The translations under genes and the position numbers were made by a program. Under the pieces are notes generated by a model. That model was not told where the DNA came from. It saw nothing but the letters and a program-made list of their open reading frames with translations, and made no database searches. This document shows positions 24,081 to 33,855 of a DNA stretch of 59,424 bases, piece after piece. Where the stretch lies: contig NZ_JAJNMU010000041.1 of NCBI RefSeq assembly GCF_022458865.1, positions 1 through 59,424 on the forward strand. The letters are read 5' to 3'. This DNA is from Paenibacillus periandrae. GTDB taxonomy: Bacteria > Bacillota > Bacilli > Paenibacillales > NBRC-103111. Numbering within the stretch: position 1 is the first letter of the stretch; each line of letters starts with the position of its first letter.

Positions 24081-24704
24081 TTACTTAACTGTTGATTTAA
24101 CACTCACGTAGCTATTTTTAGGACCCGGAATGGAACCTCTTACCAGGATCACATTACGTTCCGCATCGACTTTGACAACTTCAAGACGTTGAATCGTAAC
24201 TGTTTCCGCACCCATATGTCCTGGAAGCTTTTTGCCTTTTGGAACACGGTTGGATTGGATGGAACCCATGGAACCTGGTCCACGATGGTAACGCGATCCG
24301 TGAGCCATTGGACCAACAGATTGATTATGTCTTTTGATAGTTCCTTGGAACCCTTTACCTTTAGAAGTACCGGTTACATCAACGAATTCGCCTTCTGTGA
24401 ACAAGTCAGCTTTAATTTCTTGGCCAACTTCGTATTCAGAGATCTGAATACCACGAATTTCTTTAATGTAGCGCTTAGGTGTTGCACCAGCTTTTTTCGC
24501 ATGGCCCAACTCAGGTTTGATAGCTCTGCTTTCTTTCTTGTCATCAAAACCGATTTGAATAGCTTCGTATCCGTCATTCTCAGCATCCTTTTTTTGCAAA
24601 ACCGTACAAGGACCTGCAAGAATTACCGTTACCGGAATTACCAAGCCTTCAGGAGTAAACACTTGGGTCATTCCAAGCTTTTTTCCTAAGATACCTTTAG
24701 TCAT
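24081..24704 (-). CDS. rplC: 50S ribosomal protein L3
   Basis: 207 aa. MTKGILGKKLGMTQVFTPEG start and the loop RGPGSMGSIQSNRVPKGKKL that approaches the peptidyl transferase centre. ATG 24704 has GAGGTG about 8 nt upstream; the in-frame GTG overlapping the ribosome binding site is unlikely. Confidence 0.98.
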   Translation of the reverse strand: MTKGILGKKLGMTQVFTPEGLVIPVTVILAGPCTVLQKKDAENDGYEAIQIGFDDKKESRAIKPELGHAKKAGATPKRYIKEIRGIQISEYEVGQEIKADLFTEGEFVDVTGTSKGKGFQGTIKRHNQSVGPMAHGSRYHRGPGSMGSIQSNRVPKGKKLPGHMGAETVTIQRLEVVKVDAERNVILVRGSIPGPKNSYVSVKSTVK

Positions 24705-24755
24705 CGTTGACACCTCTTTTCTTCTTATGCATTCAATTATTTATACACATGTGGA

Positions 24756-25064
24756 TTACAATTTAATTTCGATATCCACACCGGACGGTAGATCCAAACG
24801 CATTAAAGCATCTACTGTTTGTGGTGTCGGATTAACAATATCGATCAAACGCTTATGTGTGCGTTGTTCAAATTGCTCACGCGAGTCTTTGTATTTGTGT
24901 ACCGCACGAAGAACAGTAACGATTGTTTTCTCCGTAGGTAATGGGATCGGACCAGATACGCTTGCACCTGAACGCTTTGCCGTTTCCACAATTTTCTCAG
25001 CAGATTGATCCAGAATTCTGTGATCATATGCCTTCAAACGAATACGAATTTTTTGCTTTGCCAT
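24756..25064 (-). CDS. rpsJ: 30S ribosomal protein S10
   Basis: 102 aa. MAKQKIRIRLKAYDHRILDQ start and VSGPIPLPTEKTIVTVLRAV core. S10 is a head protein and also NusE, partner of NusB in antitermination. First gene of the S10-spc-alpha series, with a strong promoter and 130-nt leader upstream. ATG 25064 has AAGGAGGG; the longer frame upstream runs through the leader. Confidence 0.98.
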   Translation of the reverse strand: MAKQKIRIRLKAYDHRILDQSAEKIVETAKRSGASVSGPIPLPTEKTIVTVLRAVHKYKDSREQFEQRTHKRLIDIVNPTPQTVDALMRLDLPSGVDIEIKL

Positions 25065-25195
25065 AGTATTCCCTCCTTCTATCGCCCAATTTAGTATCGG
25101 ACATACTCTGTGAAAATCTCCTGACGCCTTCCCCATGGCAAAGGGGCCGGGTGTGTCAGCAACCTCTCACATCATCGCAACGTCTCAGACCAACG
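25065..25195 (-). other. Structured 5' leader of the S10 operon
   Basis: From the predicted start to rpsJ. A two-part hairpin at 25121-25159 pairs CTGAC with GTCAG outside and CCCC with GGGG inside, with CACCCGG and AAGGC as internal loop strands. This is the kind of leader proposed for L4-mediated control in Bacillales; I cannot confirm homology. Confidence 0.5.
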
Positions 25196-25201
25196 TTCAC
25201 T

Positions 25202-25230
25202 ATTATATAAAAAAACAAAACAAAAAGCAA
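25202..25230 (-). promoter_or_regulatory. sigma-A promoter of the S10 operon
   Basis: TTGCTT, a 17-bp spacer made almost wholly of T, and TATAAT. The T-rich spacer suggests strongly bent or flexible DNA. Confidence 0.85.
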
Positions 25231-25290
25231 GAACTTTTCTGTTCTTTTTTCATATAAATAAAAATTCATTATTTAAAATGGAAATCTGCA

Positions 25291-25329
25291 AAATAAAAGC
25301 CCTCCATCCAGTAACTGCGATGGAAGGCT
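25291..25329 (-). terminator. Terminator of the str operon after tuf
   Basis: An 11-bp stem (AGCCTTCCATC/GATGGAGGGCT, one G-U) with a 10-nt loop is followed by TTTATTTT on the minus strand. Confidence 0.9.
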
Positions 25330-25347
25330 CTCAGATCTATGATGATC

Positions 25348-26538
25348 TTATTTGCTGATTGTTGCTACTGCGCCAGCGCCTACAGTACGTCCGCCTTCGC
25401 GAATCGCGAAGCGAGTACCTTCTTCGATAGCGATTGGAGCGATCAGTTCAACAGTAACGGTGATGTTATCACCAGGCATAACCATTTCAGTACCTTCTGG
25501 CAATGTAATGATACCTGTTACGTCAGTTGTACGGAAGTAGAACTGTGGACGGTAGCCAGTAAAGAAAGGCTTGTGACGGCCACCTTCTTCTTTAGTAAGA
25601 ACGTAGATTTGAGCGGAAAATGCAGTATGTGCTTTAACGGAACCTGGTTTCGCCAAAACTTGACCACGCTCAATGTCTTTACGGTCTACACCGCGAAGCA
25701 ATGCGCCAATGTTGTCGCCCGCTTGTGCGGAATCCAACAATTTACGGAACATTTCAACACCTGTAACGATACATTTACGAGTTTCTTCTTGAAGACCAAG
25801 AATTTCAACTTCTTCTTGAATTTTGATAGTTCCGCGCTCTACACGACCTGTAGCAACGGTACCACGACCTGTAATTGAGAATACATCCTCAACAGGCATC
25901 AAGAAAGGCTTGTCAGTTTGACGCTCAGGAGTTGGGATATAAGTATCAACTTGTTCAAACAATTCGATAATTTTATCAGCCCAAGCACCATCTGGGTTTT
26001 GCAATGCTTCACGAGCAGCACCACGGATGATTGGAGTATCATCGCCTGGGAACTCATATTCGTTCAACAGATCGCGAACTTCCATTTCAACCAATTCAAG
26101 CAACTCTTCGTCTTCTACCATATCGCATTTGTTCAAGAAAACAACGATGTAAGGTACGCCTACTTGGCGGGACAAAAGAATGTGCTCACGAGTTTGTGGC
26201 ATAGGGCCATCAGCTGCAGATACAACCAGAATAGCTCCATCCATTTGTGCTGCACCAGTGATCATGTTCTTAACATAGTCAGCATGTCCAGGGCAGTCAA
26301 CGTGTGCGTAGTGACGGTTAGGTGTTTCATACTCAACGTGAGCTGTGGAGATTGTGATACCGCGCTCGCGCTCTTCTGGAGCTTTGTCGATTTGGTCAAA
26401 CGCTACTGCTGCGCCACCGTATCTTTTGGACAATACAGTTGTGATAGCTGCAGTCAAAGTTGTTTTACCGTGGTCAACGTGACCGATGGTTCCGATGTTA
26501 ACATGCGGTTTATTACGTTCAAATTTCGCTTTTGCCAT
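25348..26538 (-). CDS. tuf: Elongation factor Tu
   Basis: 396 aa. GTPase motifs GHVDHGKTTL (residues 19-28), DCPGHADYV and NKCDMVED, then beta-barrel domains 2 and 3. Delivers aminoacyl-tRNA to the A site. Follows fusA at 36 bp and is the last gene of the operon. Only one tuf copy is in the window. Confidence 0.99.
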   Translation of the reverse strand: MAKAKFERNKPHVNIGTIGHVDHGKTTLTAAITTVLSKRYGGAAVAFDQIDKAPEERERGITISTAHVEYETPNRHYAHVDCPGHADYVKNMITGAAQMDGAILVVSAADGPMPQTREHILLSRQVGVPYIVVFLNKCDMVEDEELLELVEMEVRDLLNEYEFPGDDTPIIRGAAREALQNPDGAWADKIIELFEQVDTYIPTPERQTDKPFLMPVEDVFSITGRGTVATGRVERGTIKIQEEVEILGLQEETRKCIVTGVEMFRKLLDSAQAGDNIGALLRGVDRKDIERGQVLAKPGSVKAHTAFSAQIYVLTKEEGGRHKPFFTGYRPQFYFRTTDVTGIITLPEGTEMVMPGDNITVTVELIAPIAIEEGTRFAIREGGRTVGAGAVATISK

Positions 26539-26574
26539 GGCTTGGATTGCCTCCTCGAATAACTTATATTTATA

Positions 26575-28650
26575 TTAAGCGCCCTTATGCTTAGCAACAA
26601 TTTCTTCTGCAATGGACTTAGGCACTTCTTCATAATGATTCAATTCCATCGAGTATACGCCACGACCTTGAGTACGTGAACGCAATGTTGTTGAGTAACC
26701 GAACATTTCGGAGAGTGGCACTTTAGCACGAATAATTTGAGCGCCAAAGCGGGAATCCATCCCTTCGATACGACCACGACGGGAGTTCAAATCACCCATC
26801 ACATCACCCATATATTCTTCAGGAACAGTAACTTCAACTTTCATGATTGGCTCAAGTAAAACGGGACGACATTTTTCAGCCGCTGCTTTCAAGGCCATAG
26901 AACCTGCAATTTTGAACGCCATTTCGTTGGAGTCAACATCATGGTAAGATCCGTCAACAACAGTTGCTTTAATATCAACCAGCGGGAATCCTGCCATAAC
27001 ACCGTTCTTCATCGCTTCTTCGATACCAGCTTGAATTGGGGCAATATATTCTCTTGGAATGGAACCACCCACAACCTTGCTTTCGAACAAGAAACCTTCA
27101 CCAGCTTCTTGAGGCGAGAAAATAACCCAACAATGTCCGTATTGACCACGGCCACCGGACTGACGAACAAATTTACCTTCAACCCGAGCTTCTTGACGGA
27201 ATGTTTCACGGTAAGCAACCTGTGGTTTACCCACGTTGGTTTCTACCTTGAATTCACGCAACATACGATCAACGAGTACTTCAAGGTGAAGCTCACCCAT
27301 ACCTGCGATGATCGTTTGTCCAGTTTCCTCATCTGTGTGCGCACGGAAAGTCGGATCTTCTTCGGACAGCTTGGATAAAGCAATACCCATTCTGTCTTGG
27401 TCAGCCTTCGTTTTCGGCTCTACAGCGAGTTGGATAACTGGCTCAGGGAAGTTCATTTTTTCAAGGATAACCGGGCTCTTCTCTTCACAAAGAGTATCGC
27501 CTGTTGTTGTATCCTTCAAGCCTACAGCAGCTGCAATATCACCGGCATATACAATGCTGATCTCTTGGCGCGTGTTTGCATGCATTTGAAGAATCCGTCC
27601 AACTCTTTCGCGTTTACCTTTAGTAGCGTTAAGAACATAAGAACCTGAATTTAACACACCTGAATATACACGGAAGAATGTAAGCTTACCTACATAAGGG
27701 TCAGTCATAATTTTAAAGGCAAGCGCGGAGAACGGTTGATCATCCGAAGATTTCCGGAACACTTCTGTACCATCATCTAGTACACCTTTAATATCAGGGA
27801 CATCAATAGGTGCTGGCAAATAATCAACAACCGCATCCAACATCAATTGGACACCCTTATTTCTATATGAAGAACCACAAATAACAGGGAAGATTTTTAC
27901 TTGGCATACACCGACACGAAGCGCTTTTTTGATTTCCTCAACAGTGAGTTCTTCACCTTCGAGATATTTCATAGTCAGCTCTTCATCCAGCTCTGCAACC
28001 TTTTCAACCAACTCAAGTCTCAAGCTTTCAACTTGCTCCTTGAATTCTTCAGGGATGTCAACGATGTCGATAACTTCACCTTTGTCATCTTTGAAGATGT
28101 GTGCTTTTTGTTCAACCAGGTCAATGATTCCGTCAAAATCACTCTCAGAACCAATTGGCAATTGAATAGCAATTGCATTAGCGCCTAATTTCTCGCGCAT
28201 TTGCTGAATCGCGCCCAAAAAGTCAGCACCGATAATATCCATTTTGTTTACATAGGCAATCCGTGGAACATTGTAACGGTCAGCTTGGCGCCATACCGTT
28301 TCCGACTGTGGTTCAACGCCTTCTTTGGCGCTGAATACTCCAACTGCCCCGTCCAATACACGCAGGGAACGTTCAACTTCAACCGTGAAGTCAACGTGTC
28401 CCGGGGTATCGATGATATTAATGCGGTGACCCTTCCATGCAGCAGTTGTAGCAGCGGAAGTAATTGTGATACCACGCTCTTGCTCCTGCTCCATCCAGTC
28501 CATCGTAGCAGCGCCATCATGCACTTCTCCGATTTTGTGAGTACGGCCTGTAAAATACAAGATCCGCTCGGTTGTAGTCGTTTTACCCGCATCAATATGC
28601 GCCATAATCCCAATATTACGCGTATCTTTCAAGGAGAACTCTCTAGCCAT
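26575..28650 (-). CDS. fusA: Elongation factor G
   Basis: 691 aa. GTPase motifs AHIDAGKTTTTER, DTPGHVDF and NKMD, followed by the five-domain EF-G layout; domain IV contains the conserved HDVDSNEMAFK-type region. Drives translocation and, with RRF, ribosome recycling. ATG 28650 (MAREFSL) lies 9 nt after AAAGGAG; the in-frame TTG upstream overlaps that site. Confidence 0.99.
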   Translation of the reverse strand: MAREFSLKDTRNIGIMAHIDAGKTTTTERILYFTGRTHKIGEVHDGAATMDWMEQEQERGITITSAATTAAWKGHRINIIDTPGHVDFTVEVERSLRVLDGAVGVFSAKEGVEPQSETVWRQADRYNVPRIAYVNKMDIIGADFLGAIQQMREKLGANAIAIQLPIGSESDFDGIIDLVEQKAHIFKDDKGEVIDIVDIPEEFKEQVESLRLELVEKVAELDEELTMKYLEGEELTVEEIKKALRVGVCQVKIFPVICGSSYRNKGVQLMLDAVVDYLPAPIDVPDIKGVLDDGTEVFRKSSDDQPFSALAFKIMTDPYVGKLTFFRVYSGVLNSGSYVLNATKGKRERVGRILQMHANTRQEISIVYAGDIAAAVGLKDTTTGDTLCEEKSPVILEKMNFPEPVIQLAVEPKTKADQDRMGIALSKLSEEDPTFRAHTDEETGQTIIAGMGELHLEVLVDRMLREFKVETNVGKPQVAYRETFRQEARVEGKFVRQSGGRGQYGHCWVIFSPQEAGEGFLFESKVVGGSIPREYIAPIQAGIEEAMKNGVMAGFPLVDIKATVVDGSYHDVDSNEMAFKIAGSMALKAAAEKCRPVLLEPIMKVEVTVPEEYMGDVMGDLNSRRGRIEGMDSRFGAQIIRAKVPLSEMFGYSTTLRSRTQGRGVYSMELNHYEEVPKSIAEEIVAKHKGA

Positions 28651-28687
28651 CAGGATGTCTCCTTTCAAATTATAAGGAATTTAGATT

Positions 28688-29158
28688 CTACCAGCGATAA
28701 TGAGCGAAGGCTTTGTTAGCTTCAGCCATTTTGTGTGTATCTTCACGCTTCTTAACGGAAGAACCTGTGTTGTTGCTGGCATCAATAATTTCTTGTGCCA
28801 ATCTTTCTTCCATTGTTTTCTCACCACGAAGGCGAGAATAATTTACCAACCAACGAAGTCCCAAAGTCGTACGACGGTCTGGTCTAACTTCGATAGGCAC
28901 TTGATAGTTCGCTCCGCCTACACGACGAGCTTTAACCTCAAGAACAGGCATAATGTTTTTGATGGCTTGTTCGAAAACTTCCATCGGCTCTTTACCTGTA
29001 CGATCTTGAATCATTTTGAATGCATTGTACAAGATGGTTTGAGCAACACCTCTTTTGCCATCGAGCATAATGCGATTGATTAGACGAGTAACAAGTTTGC
29101 TGCTATAGATTGGATCTGGTAATACGTCTCTGCGAGTAACTGGACCTTTACGAGGCAT
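28688..29158 (-). CDS. rpsG: 30S ribosomal protein S7
   Basis: 156 aa. MPRKGPVTRRDVLPDPIYSS start and VRPDRRTTLGLRWLVNYSRL core. Nucleates 30S head assembly. ATG 29158 follows AAAGGGGG. Confidence 0.98.
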   Translation of the reverse strand: MPRKGPVTRRDVLPDPIYSSKLVTRLINRIMLDGKRGVAQTILYNAFKMIQDRTGKEPMEVFEQAIKNIMPVLEVKARRVGGANYQVPIEVRPDRRTTLGLRWLVNYSRLRGEKTMEERLAQEIIDASNNTGSSVKKREDTHKMAEANKAFAHYRW

Positions 29159-29204
29159 AGTTATCCCCCTTTCTGAAAAAATCATTCGTTTTTATTTGCT
29201 TAAA

Positions 29205-29627
29205 TTACTTCTTAGCTGCTTTAGGACGCTTCGTACCATATTTGGAACGAGCTTGTTTACGGTTGTTCACACCGGATGTATCCAATGCACCGCGAACGAT
29301 GTGATAACGTACCCCTGGAAGATCCTTAATTCTACCTCCACGAATCAATACCACGCTGTGCTCTTGCAGGTTGTGTCCAATACCCGGAATATAGGCAGTA
29401 ACTTCAACACGGTTTGTCAAACGCACACGAGCATATTTACGAAGTGCAGAGTTTGGTTTCTTCGGCGTCATTGTACCTACACGCGTACATACACCACGCT
29501 TTTGAGGAGCGCTAATGTCGGTTGCTTCTCTTTTCAAGGCGTTAAATCCTCTTTGAAGAGCTGGTGATTTGGATTTCTCCACTTTTGCTTTACGTCCTTT
29601 ACGAACGAGTTGGTTAATTGTTGGCAT
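29205..29627 (-). CDS. rpsL: 30S ribosomal protein S12
   Basis: 140 aa. TMTPKKPNSALRKYARVRL carries the Lys that streptomycin-resistant mutants change, here wild type; GRIKDLPGVRYHIVRGALDT carries the second site. Decoding-centre protein. AAGGAGG precedes ATG 29627. Confidence 0.98.
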   Translation of the reverse strand: MPTINQLVRKGRKAKVEKSKSPALQRGFNALKREATDISAPQKRGVCTRVGTMTPKKPNSALRKYARVRLTNRVEVTAYIPGIGHNLQEHSVVLIRGGRIKDLPGVRYHIVRGALDTSGVNNRKQARSKYGTKRPKAAKK

Positions 29628-29751
29628 ATCGCCACCTCCTTCCAATCTTATTAGATCTCTTTCAAGCCCACAGATCCAGGCGAATCATAAATGAACAAAC
29701 GAAAAGCTTTTGCCGCCAACATTTCTGTTATTGAACAAAAACGGATTTGCT

Positions 29752-30003
29752 TTATTCATTCACTATTGCTGCCACAGCAGCTCCAACATCAATACCGCAC
29801 GCTTTACCCAATAACTTCATGGAATCAACGTAGGTCACTGGAACACCCTCTTTCTTGCAAAGGGCTACCATCTTTATCGTTATTCGCGGATCTGCATCTT
29901 TGGCTACAAAAACTTCGGATGATTTATTCATCTCGACTGCTCTTGCGGTTTGTTTCATGCCAATACTAATGTTAGCAGCCTGTTTTACTTTTTCATAAGA
30001 CAT
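29752..30003 (-). CDS. rplGB: L7Ae-family RNA-binding protein
   Basis: 83 aa with the L7Ae/L30e fold: VEMNKSSEVFVAKDADPRI and VPVTYVDSMKLLGKACGIDV. B. subtilis RplGB (YbxF) binds k-turn RNAs. ATG 30003 has GGAGG upstream; the frame before it runs through the promoter. First gene after a promoter between rpoC and rpsL, so it probably heads the str operon. Confidence 0.9.
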   Translation of the reverse strand: MSYEKVKQAANISIGMKQTARAVEMNKSSEVFVAKDADPRITIKMVALCKKEGVPVTYVDSMKLLGKACGIDVGAAVAAIVNE

Positions 30004-30056
30004 ATAAAATATCCTCCAAAGGACAGGAAACACTTCACAAAATGGCACACTTCGAT

Positions 30057-30086
30057 ATAATAGCACTTTGAAAGTGCCGTTGTCAA
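30057..30086 (-). promoter_or_regulatory. sigma-A promoter upstream of rplGB with palindromic spacer
   Basis: TTGACA, an 18-bp spacer and TATTAT. The spacer holds a perfect 15-bp palindrome GCACTTT-C-AAAGTGC at 30063-30077. About 55 bp before the rplGB ATG. Confidence 0.8.
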
Positions 30087-30160
30087 GATAATTACCTGCC
30101 CTTACAAAGAATTTACACAATCTCTCAGCAAGGGCAAGTATCTCATCCTTCTATAAGCAA

Positions 30161-33100
30161 TTAGTCAGCCGAAACGACTTCTAATTCTAAAGATTTGTTA
30201 TCGGACTCCACTTCATTCGGATTCGTGATCCGGATGTCACGGTATCTATGCATACCTGTTCCCGCAGGAATCAGCTTACCAATAATAACATTTTCCTTCA
30301 GTCCGAGCAATTTATCAACCTTGCCCTTAATGGCAGCGTCGGTCAATACACGCGTAGTTTCCTGGAAGGAAGCTGCGGAGAGGAAGGAATCCGTCTCAAG
30401 CGAAGCTTTGGTAATACCAAGCAAGACCGGTTTCGCAACCGCTGGCTCTTGTCCGGAGTACAAGGCAACCTTATTGGCTTCTTCGTATTCATGGATATCA
30501 ACAAAGGAGCCTGGAAGCAGCGTCGTGTCACCAGAATCAACGATACGGATTTTACGAAGCATCTGGCGAACCATAACCTCGATATGCTTATCGTTGATTT
30601 CTACACCCTGGTTCCGGTAAACACGTTGAACCTCTTGAAGAATGTAGTTTTGTACACCACGGATACCCTTGATGCGGAGCATTTCCTTAGGATCGATTGA
30701 TCCTTCTGTCAGCTCATCGCCCGCTTCAACCTGTTGGTTAAGCGATACGCGAATACGTGAACCGTAAGGAACTGCATACGTTTTGGATTCAGCTTCACCA
30801 AGAACTTCGATTTCACGACGATCCTTAGCTTCACGAATCTCCTTAACGATCCCATCAATTTCCGAAATAATCGCTTGACCTTTCGGATTTCTGGCTTCAA
30901 ACAACTCTTGAATACGCGGCAAACCTTGTGTAATATCATCTCCCGCAACACCACCGGTATGGAACGTACGCATAGTCAGCTGCGTTCCTGGTTCTCCGAT
31001 AGATTGCGCTGCGATAATACCTACAGCTTCACCAATCTCAACAAATTGTCCTGTTGCCAGGTTACGACCGTAGCATTTTTTGCAAACACCATGTTGAGAG
31101 CGGCAGCTCAGAACGGAGCGAATTTGCAGTTTTTCAATACCAGCTGCAATGATCGTATCCGCGATGCTCGCTTCAATCAATTCATTGCGGCCAACAATCA
31201 CTTCACCCGTTTGCGGATCACGAATGACTTCGAATGCATAGCGGCCTTCAATACGGTCATACAGATCCTCGATAACCTCTTTACCATCTTGAATCTTGTT
31301 AACGGTAAAGCCTTTATCCGTACCACAATCTTCATCGCGAACGATAACATCCTGTGCAACGTCTACCAGACGACGTGTCAGATAACCGGAGTCAGCTGTA
31401 CGAAGTGCTGTATCGGCCAAACCTTTACGCGCACCATGCGTCGAAATAAAGTATTCCAAAACCGTTAAGCCTTCACGGAAGTTCGACTTAATTGGCAACT
31501 CAATGATTTTACCAGAAGGGTTGGCCATCAAACCACGCATACCGCCCAGCTGTGTAATTTGTGATTTGTTACCCCGCGCCTTGGATTCAACCATCATGTT
31601 GATGGAGTTGTATTTGTCTAGGGATTTCATCAGGATATCCGTGATTTCATCCTTCGCTTTACTCCAAATCGTGATAACACGATCATAACGTTCTTCATCC
31701 GTTATCAAACCGCGACGGTATTGGTTCGTTACCATATTGACCTTATCATCGGATTCTTTAAGGATAGCATCTTTTTCAAGCGGTACCGTAACATCCGCAA
31801 CGGCGATTGTTATTCCGGATTTCGTTGAATAAGTAAAACCAAGCTCCTTGATTTTGTCCAATATAACTGAAGTTTTGGTTGTATGGTATTTCCGGAAGCA
31901 CTCAGCAATAATTAAGCCCAAATACTCTTTACCTACTGCTTTGCACTCAGGAAGCTCCTCCATGATTGCACGAATATCAGCACCCTTTTCGAACACGAAA
32001 TATTGATCAGATGCTCCATTCAATAAATTCGATTTGGTAGGCTCATTGATATAAGGCAAATCTGGTGGATAAATTTCATTAAAGATTACTTTACCGATCG
32101 TAGTAATCAGCATCGCTTCTTGCTGTTCCGGTGTAAAGCTTGTTTTATTCAACGCTTTGGCTGGAATAGCAATACGCGCATGCAGTGCAGCTGCTCCACG
32201 TTGGTACAAGGAAACAGCTTCATGTACGGTACGAACAATAGTTAAGGCTCCATGTGCTGTTTTATTATCGGTTGTCAGGTAGAAGCTTCCCAAGATCATA
32301 TCCTGTGAAGGCGTAACTACCGGCTTACCATCTTTTGGATTCAAGATATTACCGGCTGCCAGCATCAGCAATCGAGCTTCTGCTTGTGCTTCTGCAGACA
32401 ATGGAACGTGAACCGCCATTTGGTCTCCGTCAAAGTCGGCATTATAAGCTGTACATACCAATGGATGCAGTTTAATAGCACGGCCTTCAACCAGAATCGG
32501 TTCAAACGCTTGAATACCAAGTCTATGAAGTGTAGGTGCACGGTTCAACAGAACCGGATGCTCCTTAATGACTTCTTCCAATACGTCCCATACCTCAGGA
32601 CTTACGCGCTCTACCTTACGTTTAGCGCTTTTGATATTGTGAGCAAGTCCTTTATTGACAAGTTCCTTCATCACAAAAGGTTTAAACAATTCAAGTGCCA
32701 TTTCCTTCGGAAGACCGCACTGGTACATTTTCAGACTTGGACCTACGACGATAACCGAACGACCGGAATAGTCGACACGTTTACCGAGTAGATTTTGACG
32801 AAAACGTCCTTGTTTCCCTTTGAGCATGTGACTTAAAGATTTTAACGGACGGTTACCCGGACCCGTTACCGGACGGCCGCGGCGGCCATTATCGATAAGA
32901 GCATCGACAGCTTCCTGCAGCATCCGTTTTTCATTTTGTACGATAATATCCGGTGCTCCCAGATCCAACAGCCTTTTCAAGCGGTTGTTCCGGTTAATAA
33001 CACGACGATACAAATCGTTCAAATCTGAGGTGGCGAACCTTCCACCATCCAATTGAACCATCGGACGAAGCTCTGGCGGTATAACAGGGAGGACATCAAG

Positions 33101-33781
33101 AACCATCCAGCCCGGCAAGTTTTTGGAATTACGGAATGCTTCCATAACCTCAAGACGTTTGATCGCACGATTCCGGCGCTGACCTTGAGCTGTTTTCAGC
33201 TCTTCCTTCAGCATTTCCACTTCACGCTCGATTTCAATGTCCTGCAGCAATTTTTTTACAGCCTCGGCACCCATACCTGCCTGGAACGCATAACCGTATT
33301 TTTCACGGTAGCTGCGGTATTCCTTCTCGGACAAGAGCTGCTTTTTCTCAAGTGGTGTATCTCCCGGATCTGTAACCACATAGGATGCAAAGTAGATAAT
33401 TTCCTCAAGCGAACGAGGAGACATATCAAGTGCTAAGCCCATACGGCTTGGAATTCCTTTGAAATACCAAATGTGTGACACCGGAGCTGCGAGTTCAATG
33501 TGACCCATACGTTCACGACGAACTTTTTGACGAGTTACTTCCACTCCACAGCGGTCGCAAACCACACCTTTGTAACGCACACGTTTGTACTTACCGCAAT
33601 GACATTCCCAGTCTTTAGTAGGCCCAAAAATCTTCTCGCAAAACAGACCTTCCTTCTCAGGCTTCAAGGTTCTGTAATTGATCGTTTCTGGCTTCTTCAC
33701 TTCTCCGCGGGACCACGAACGGATCTTTTCCGGAGAAGCTAATCCAATTTTCATAAATTCGAAGTTGTTAACATCCATCAA
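30161..33781 (-). CDS. rpoC: RNA polymerase beta-prime subunit
   Basis: 1206 aa. N-terminal zinc module CHCGKY...CDRCG, the catalytic Mg motif NADFDGDQM, trigger-loop region TGGVAGDDITQGLPRIQELF and a second zinc ligand set CRSQHGVCKKCYG near the C-terminus. The start is TTG 33781 with GGAGGG 7 nt upstream; the ATG in the next codon is an alternative. It follows rpoB by 74 bp. Confidence 0.98.
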   Translation of the reverse strand: MMDVNNFEFMKIGLASPEKIRSWSRGEVKKPETINYRTLKPEKEGLFCEKIFGPTKDWECHCGKYKRVRYKGVVCDRCGVEVTRQKVRRERMGHIELAAPVSHIWYFKGIPSRMGLALDMSPRSLEEIIYFASYVVTDPGDTPLEKKQLLSEKEYRSYREKYGYAFQAGMGAEAVKKLLQDIEIEREVEMLKEELKTAQGQRRNRAIKRLEVMEAFRNSKNLPGWMVLDVLPVIPPELRPMVQLDGGRFATSDLNDLYRRVINRNNRLKRLLDLGAPDIIVQNEKRMLQEAVDALIDNGRRGRPVTGPGNRPLKSLSHMLKGKQGRFRQNLLGKRVDYSGRSVIVVGPSLKMYQCGLPKEMALELFKPFVMKELVNKGLAHNIKSAKRKVERVSPEVWDVLEEVIKEHPVLLNRAPTLHRLGIQAFEPILVEGRAIKLHPLVCTAYNADFDGDQMAVHVPLSAEAQAEARLLMLAAGNILNPKDGKPVVTPSQDMILGSFYLTTDNKTAHGALTIVRTVHEAVSLYQRGAAALHARIAIPAKALNKTSFTPEQQEAMLITTIGKVIFNEIYPPDLPYINEPTKSNLLNGASDQYFVFEKGADIRAIMEELPECKAVGKEYLGLIIAECFRKYHTTKTSVILDKIKELGFTYSTKSGITIAVADVTVPLEKDAILKESDDKVNMVTNQYRRGLITDEERYDRVITIWSKAKDEITDILMKSLDKYNSINMMVESKARGNKSQITQLGGMRGLMANPSGKIIELPIKSNFREGLTVLEYFISTHGARKGLADTALRTADSGYLTRRLVDVAQDVIVRDEDCGTDKGFTVNKIQDGKEVIEDLYDRIEGRYAFEVIRDPQTGEVIVGRNELIEASIADTIIAAGIEKLQIRSVLSCRSQHGVCKKCYGRNLATGQFVEIGEAVGIIAAQSIGEPGTQLTMRTFHTGGVAGDDITQGLPRIQELFEARNPKGQAIISEIDGIVKEIREAKDRREIEVLGEAESKTYAVPYGSRIRVSLNQQVEAGDELTEGSIDPKEMLRIKGIRGVQNYILQEVQRVYRNQGVEINDKHIEVMVRQMLRKIRIVDSGDTTLLPGSFVDIHEYEEANKVALYSGQEPAVAKPVLLGITKASLETDSFLSAASFQETTRVLTDAAIKGKVDKLLGLKENVIIGKLIPAGTGMHRYRDIRITNPNEVESDNKSLELEVVSAD

Positions 33782-33855
33782 GGAGCCACCCTCCTTATGT
33801 TTTATGGGAAACCTTTAAGTGCAAGTTAGACCTGTGAACATACGATGGAACTGGG

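Noticed and set aside
25918..26562. A 214-codon plus-strand frame over tuf
   Set aside because: Antisense to the well-supported tuf gene; composition reflects tuf codon bias.
30087..30160. Terminator after rpoC
   Set aside because: A 9-bp stem (TGCCCTTGC/GTAAGGGCA) with a 22-nt loop is present but is followed by GGTAATTATC, not a T-tract.
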